Shown: positions 61,496-64,000 of the stretch, piece after piece
Position numbering within the stretch: position 1 is the stretch's first letter
How the letters are laid out: each line of letters starts with the position of its first letter
Source of the DNA: Nocardioides sp. zg-DK7169
Lineage (GTDB): Bacteria > Actinomycetota > Actinomycetes > Propionibacteriales > Nocardioidaceae
NCBI RefSeq assembly: GCF_013155365.1
Contig: NZ_JABJRA010000009.1
Coordinates: 1-64,000 of the forward strand
DNA length: 64,000 nt
Direction of reading: 5' to 3'
Translations under genes and position numbers: made by a program
The notes under the pieces: model-generated
What the model was told of the DNA's origin: nothing
The model's input: the letters and a program-made list of their open reading frames with translations, nothing else
Database searches by the model: none

Positions 61496-62476
61496 ATGCG
61501 AGCGATCTGGAAGGGCGCGGTCTCCTTCGGCCTGGTCAACGTGCCGGTGAAGCTGTACGCCGCCACCGAGTCCCACGACGTGTCCTTCCGGCAGGTCCAC
61601 GCCAAGGACGGCGGCCGGATCCGCTACCAGCGGATCTGCGCCCTCGACGGCGAGGAGGTGCCCTACGCCGACATCGCCAAGGGCTACGAGACCGAGGACG
61701 GCGAGATGGTGATCCTCGACGACGAGGACCTGGCCGAGCTCCCCTCGACCTCTTCGCGCGAGATCTCGGTGGAGAAGTTCGTGCCGAGCGACCAGATCGA
61801 CCCGATGCTGTTCGAGAAGTCCTACTACCTCGAGCCCGAGAAGTCCGGCGCGAAGCCGTACGCCCTGCTGCGCCAGGCGCTGCGCGACGCCGACCGGATG
61901 GCCGTGGTCACCGTGGCGCTGCGCCAGCGCACGAGCGTGGCGGTGCTGCGCGTGCGCGACGACGTGATCGTCCTGCAGACGATGATGTGGCCCGACGAGG
62001 TCCGCACCCCCGACTTCAACGTGGACGGCGGCGACGTGAAGCCCGCCGAGGTCAAGATGGCCACGATGCTCGTCGAGACCCTGGCCGGGGACTTCGACCC
62101 CACCGAGTTCGAGGACGACTACGCCGAGGCCGTCGAGGCGCTGGTCAAGGCGAAGGTCGAGGGCGGCGAGGTGCAGCGCACCCCCACCTCCACCAAGTCC
62201 TCCGGGGAGGTCGTCGACCTGCTCGCCGCGCTCCAGCGCTCGGTCGACGCCGCGAAGAAGGGCCGGGGCGAGGCGACCGGCCCCGACGAGGGCGCCGAGG
62301 AGGCCGGGGACACGGACGCCGGGGAGTCGGAGAGGAAGACGACCCGCAAGGCCCCCGCCAAGAAGGCCGCCGCCAAGAAGGGCACCGCGAAGAAGGCCGC
62401 GAAGCCCGCCGCCAAGACCGCGACCAAGACGGCCACCAAGAAGACGGCGAAGAAAACCACCCGCAAGGCCAGCTGA
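61496..62476 (+). CDS. ku: Non-homologous end-joining protein Ku
   Basis: A 326-aa Ku homologue: RAIWKGAVSFGLVNVPVKLY start, a beta-barrel core (about 1-230), and a long Lys/Ala-rich tail (about 275-326) like histone H1 or the extended mycobacterial type, which aids DNA binding. Forms a homodimer that loads LigD. It starts 18 bp after the epimerase stop on the same strand and may be read from that operon. Confidence 0.93.
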   Translation: MRAIWKGAVSFGLVNVPVKLYAATESHDVSFRQVHAKDGGRIRYQRICALDGEEVPYADIAKGYETEDGEMVILDDEDLAELPSTSSREISVEKFVPSDQIDPMLFEKSYYLEPEKSGAKPYALLRQALRDADRMAVVTVALRQRTSVAVLRVRDDVIVLQTMMWPDEVRTPDFNVDGGDVKPAEVKMATMLVETLAGDFDPTEFEDDYAEAVEALVKAKVEGGEVQRTPTSTKSSGEVVDLLAALQRSVDAAKKGRGEATGPDEGAEEAGDTDAGESERKTTRKAPAKKAAAKKGTAKKAAKPAAKTATKTATKKTAKKTTRKAS

Positions 62477-62484
62477 GCGGCTCG

Positions 62485-62508
62485 GCGGGTCTCGACGCCT
62501 CGACCCGC
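62485..62508. terminator. Bidirectional terminator between ku and the MFS gene
   Basis: Inverted repeat gcgggtc/gacccgc with a 10-nt loop between convergent genes. Confidence 0.6.
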
Positions 62509-62513
62509 GGGCC

Positions 62514-64000
62514 TCAGTGCTGCTGGACGGTGATGTCGAGGTCGCGGGGCGCGGTGCGGTGGACCACGACGGCCACCGCCAGCATCACCAGTCCCCCGGC
62601 CAGGCTGGCGGTGGCGAGGGAGTCGGTGAAGGCCTCCGCCGCGCGGGTGGCGAGCTCGGGCAGGCCGGCCGCCTCGGAGACCGCGACCGCGCCGCCGAGG
62701 GAGTCCTCGGCCTGCGCGCCGAGCTCGGCCGGCAGACCCGCGGAGCGGAGGTCCGCGAGGTCGAGGTGGGAGCGGTAGACCACCGCGGCGAGGCTGCCGA
62801 GAACCGCGACGCCGAGCACCGTGCCGAGGTCGTAAGCGGTCTCCTCGGCGGCCGCCGCGCTGCCCGCGCGCTCGGGCGGGGAGCCGGCCATGATCATCGC
62901 CGAGGCGATCGCCAGCGACCCGGCGCCGGCGCCGACCATGGCCATCGCCACCGCCGCCGTGAGATAGGTGAGGTCGCCGGGGACGACCCCGATCGCGACC
63001 GCGCCGAGGCCCGCGACCGCGAGCCCGCCGGACAGCACGACACGGGCGCCGATCCGCTTCGCCAGCGCGGGCGCCAGCAGCGACGCGACCAGGCCGCCGC
63101 CGGCGATCGGCAGCAGGTGCACCCCCGCCTCCAGCGGGGAGTGTCCCTCCACCAGCTGCAGCCACTGCGCCAGCAGCAGCAGGAGCGCGGCCATCGCGAA
63201 CATCGCGCTCAGCGCGGCGACGACGCCCGCGGTGAACGCCCGCCCCGCGAACAGCCGGACGTCGAAGAGCGGGCGCTCCGCGCGCAGGCAGCGGCGTACG
63301 AACAGCGTCAGCAGGACGGCGGCCGCGGCCAGCGCGAGCCAGCCGAGCGGGTCGAGCAGGCTGGTCTCCTCGGCGAAGCGCTTGACCGCCCAGACCAGCC
63401 CGACCATGCCGCCGACCGAGAGCAGCGTGGCGGGCAGGTCCCACGGACCCGGGTGCGGGTCGCGCGCCTCGGGCAGGATGAGCGCGCCCGCGAGGACCGC
63501 GAGCGCCATCAGCGGCACGTTGACCAGGAACGCCGCGTGCCAGGAGAAGTGCTCCAGCAGCGCGCCGCCGACGATCGGGCCGACGGCGGCGCCGATCGCG
63601 GAGACGCCCGCCCACACGCCGAGCGCGGTGGCCCGCTCGCCGGGGTCGGTGAACACCGAGCGCAGCAGCGACAGCGTGGTCGGCATGATCATCGCCCCGC
63701 CGACGCCGAGCAGGGCACGCGCCGCGATCACCTCGCCGGGGCTGTCCACGAGCAGCACCGCGGCCGACGCGCCCCCGAAGACCGCGAACCCGGCCAGCAG
63801 CACGCGCTTGCGGCCCCACCGGTCCGCGAGCGCGCTCATCGGGATCAGCAGCCCGGCCAGGGCGAGGGAGTAGACGTCGACGATCCACAGCTGCGCGGTC
63901 GCCGAGGGCCGCAGGTCCGCGGCCAGGTCGGGCAGCGCCACGTTGAGGATCGTGAGGTCCATGGTGACCACCAGCAGGCTGGCGGAGAGCACCGCGAGCG
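62514..64000 (-). CDS. MFS transporter, DHA2 (EmrB/QacA) family, N-terminus outside window
   Basis: At least 495 codons of a 14-helix drug-exporter-type major facilitator: DLTILNVALPDL in helix 1, ADRWGRKRVLLAG (motif A), GGAMIMPTTLSLLRSVF (motif B/C region), IVGGALLEHFSWHAAFLVNVP (motif C). The frame stays open to the window end; a Met-type codon at 63992 lies inside helix 1, so the true start is probably beyond 64000. Substrate unknown. Confidence 0.85.
   Translation of the reverse strand, partial: LAVLSASLLVVTMDLTILNVALPDLAADLRPSATAQLWIVDVYSLALAGLLIPMSALADRWGRKRVLLAGFAVFGGASAAVLLVDSPGEVIAARALLGVGGAMIMPTTLSLLRSVFTDPGERATALGVWAGVSAIGAAVGPIVGGALLEHFSWHAAFLVNVPLMALAVLAGALILPEARDPHPGPWDLPATLLSVGGMVGLVWAVKRFAEETSLLDPLGWLALAAAAVLLTLFVRRCLRAERPLFDVRLFAGRAFTAGVVAALSAMFAMAALLLLLAQWLQLVEGHSPLEAGVHLLPIAGGGLVASLLAPALAKRIGARVVLSGGLAVAGLGAVAIGVVPGDLTYLTAAVAMAMVGAGAGSLAIASAMIMAGSPPERAGSAAAAEETAYDLGTVLGVAVLGSLAAVVYRSHLDLADLRSAGLPAELGAQAEDSLGGAVAVSEAAGLPELATRAAEAFTDSLATASLAGGLVMLAVAVVVHRTAPRDLDITVQQH

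Noticed and set aside
1-64000. CRISPR array or tRNA genes
   Set aside because: No regularly spaced repeats of 24-40 bp and no canonical tRNA besides the tRNA-like part of tmRNA were seen on reading; a dedicated scan could not be run.

Overview
The window is high-GC DNA from an actinobacterium, most likely a Nocardioides-like member of the Propionibacteriales. This rests on GC content, the ftsE-ftsX-M23 peptidase-smpB-ssrA gene order, a mycothiol-dependent enzyme family, a DUF222/HNH endonuclease, a bacterial Ku/LigD end-joining set and an actinobacterial Tad pilus locus. Species level is inference.

Region by region. 1-370: two truncated insertion-sequence transposases. 368-10514: a minus-strand defence operon, type I restriction-modification hsdM-hsdS, an Mrr-like endonuclease, hsdR, then a large STAND-type ATPase with TPR-like repeats. 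It ends next to ssrA (tmRNA, 10697-11064), a common island integration site. 11233-16903: core genes (CorC/CNNM transporter, mycothiol enzyme, smpB, M23 peptidase, ftsX, ftsE). 16965-22931: a secreted protein and a five-gene sulfonate-type operon (ABC transporter, FMN monooxygenase, aldo-keto reductase). 23032-28745: prfB, CAP protein, TetR plus Asp/Glu-racemase-like pair, HNH endonuclease, secreted protein.

28750-47018 is a minus-strand Tad (Flp) pilus operon, cpaF-tadB-tadC-flp-tadE-tadE-tadG, hit by two elements. A 1.7-kb mini-island sits at the 3' end of the last gene. It is bounded by a 43-bp direct repeat and carries an Ltp-like superinfection-exclusion protein and a decayed cpaF fragment. 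A 11.9-kb element (about 34466-46368) splits cpaF exactly in its Walker A codons. It encodes a large serine integrase, a primase-polymerase/helicase, a repeat-rich origin-like region, a second serine recombinase, an HK97-type major capsid protein with a decoration-like protein, zinc-finger phage proteins, a lipoprotein, a membrane protein and a possible HEPN/Abi protein. No portal, large terminase, protease, tail, lysis or conjugation gene is visible. It therefore looks like a capsid-carrying phage satellite, and its excision would restore the pilus motor. This is the most interesting system in the window.

47158-64000: chromosomal accessory and metabolic genes. These include a VOC protein, an NCS2 purine permease broken by a frameshift beside a decayed copy of a spermidine-synthase-like gene, an acyl-CoA ligase, an NlpC/P60 hydrolase with a probable c-di-AMP (ydaO) riboswitch, a DinB protein, an MpaB-like oxygenase divergent from a TetR regulator, an orphan response regulator, split LigD polymerase and ligase genes, a monooxygenase/BASS transporter/epimerase operon followed by ku, and an MFS exporter cut by the window edge.
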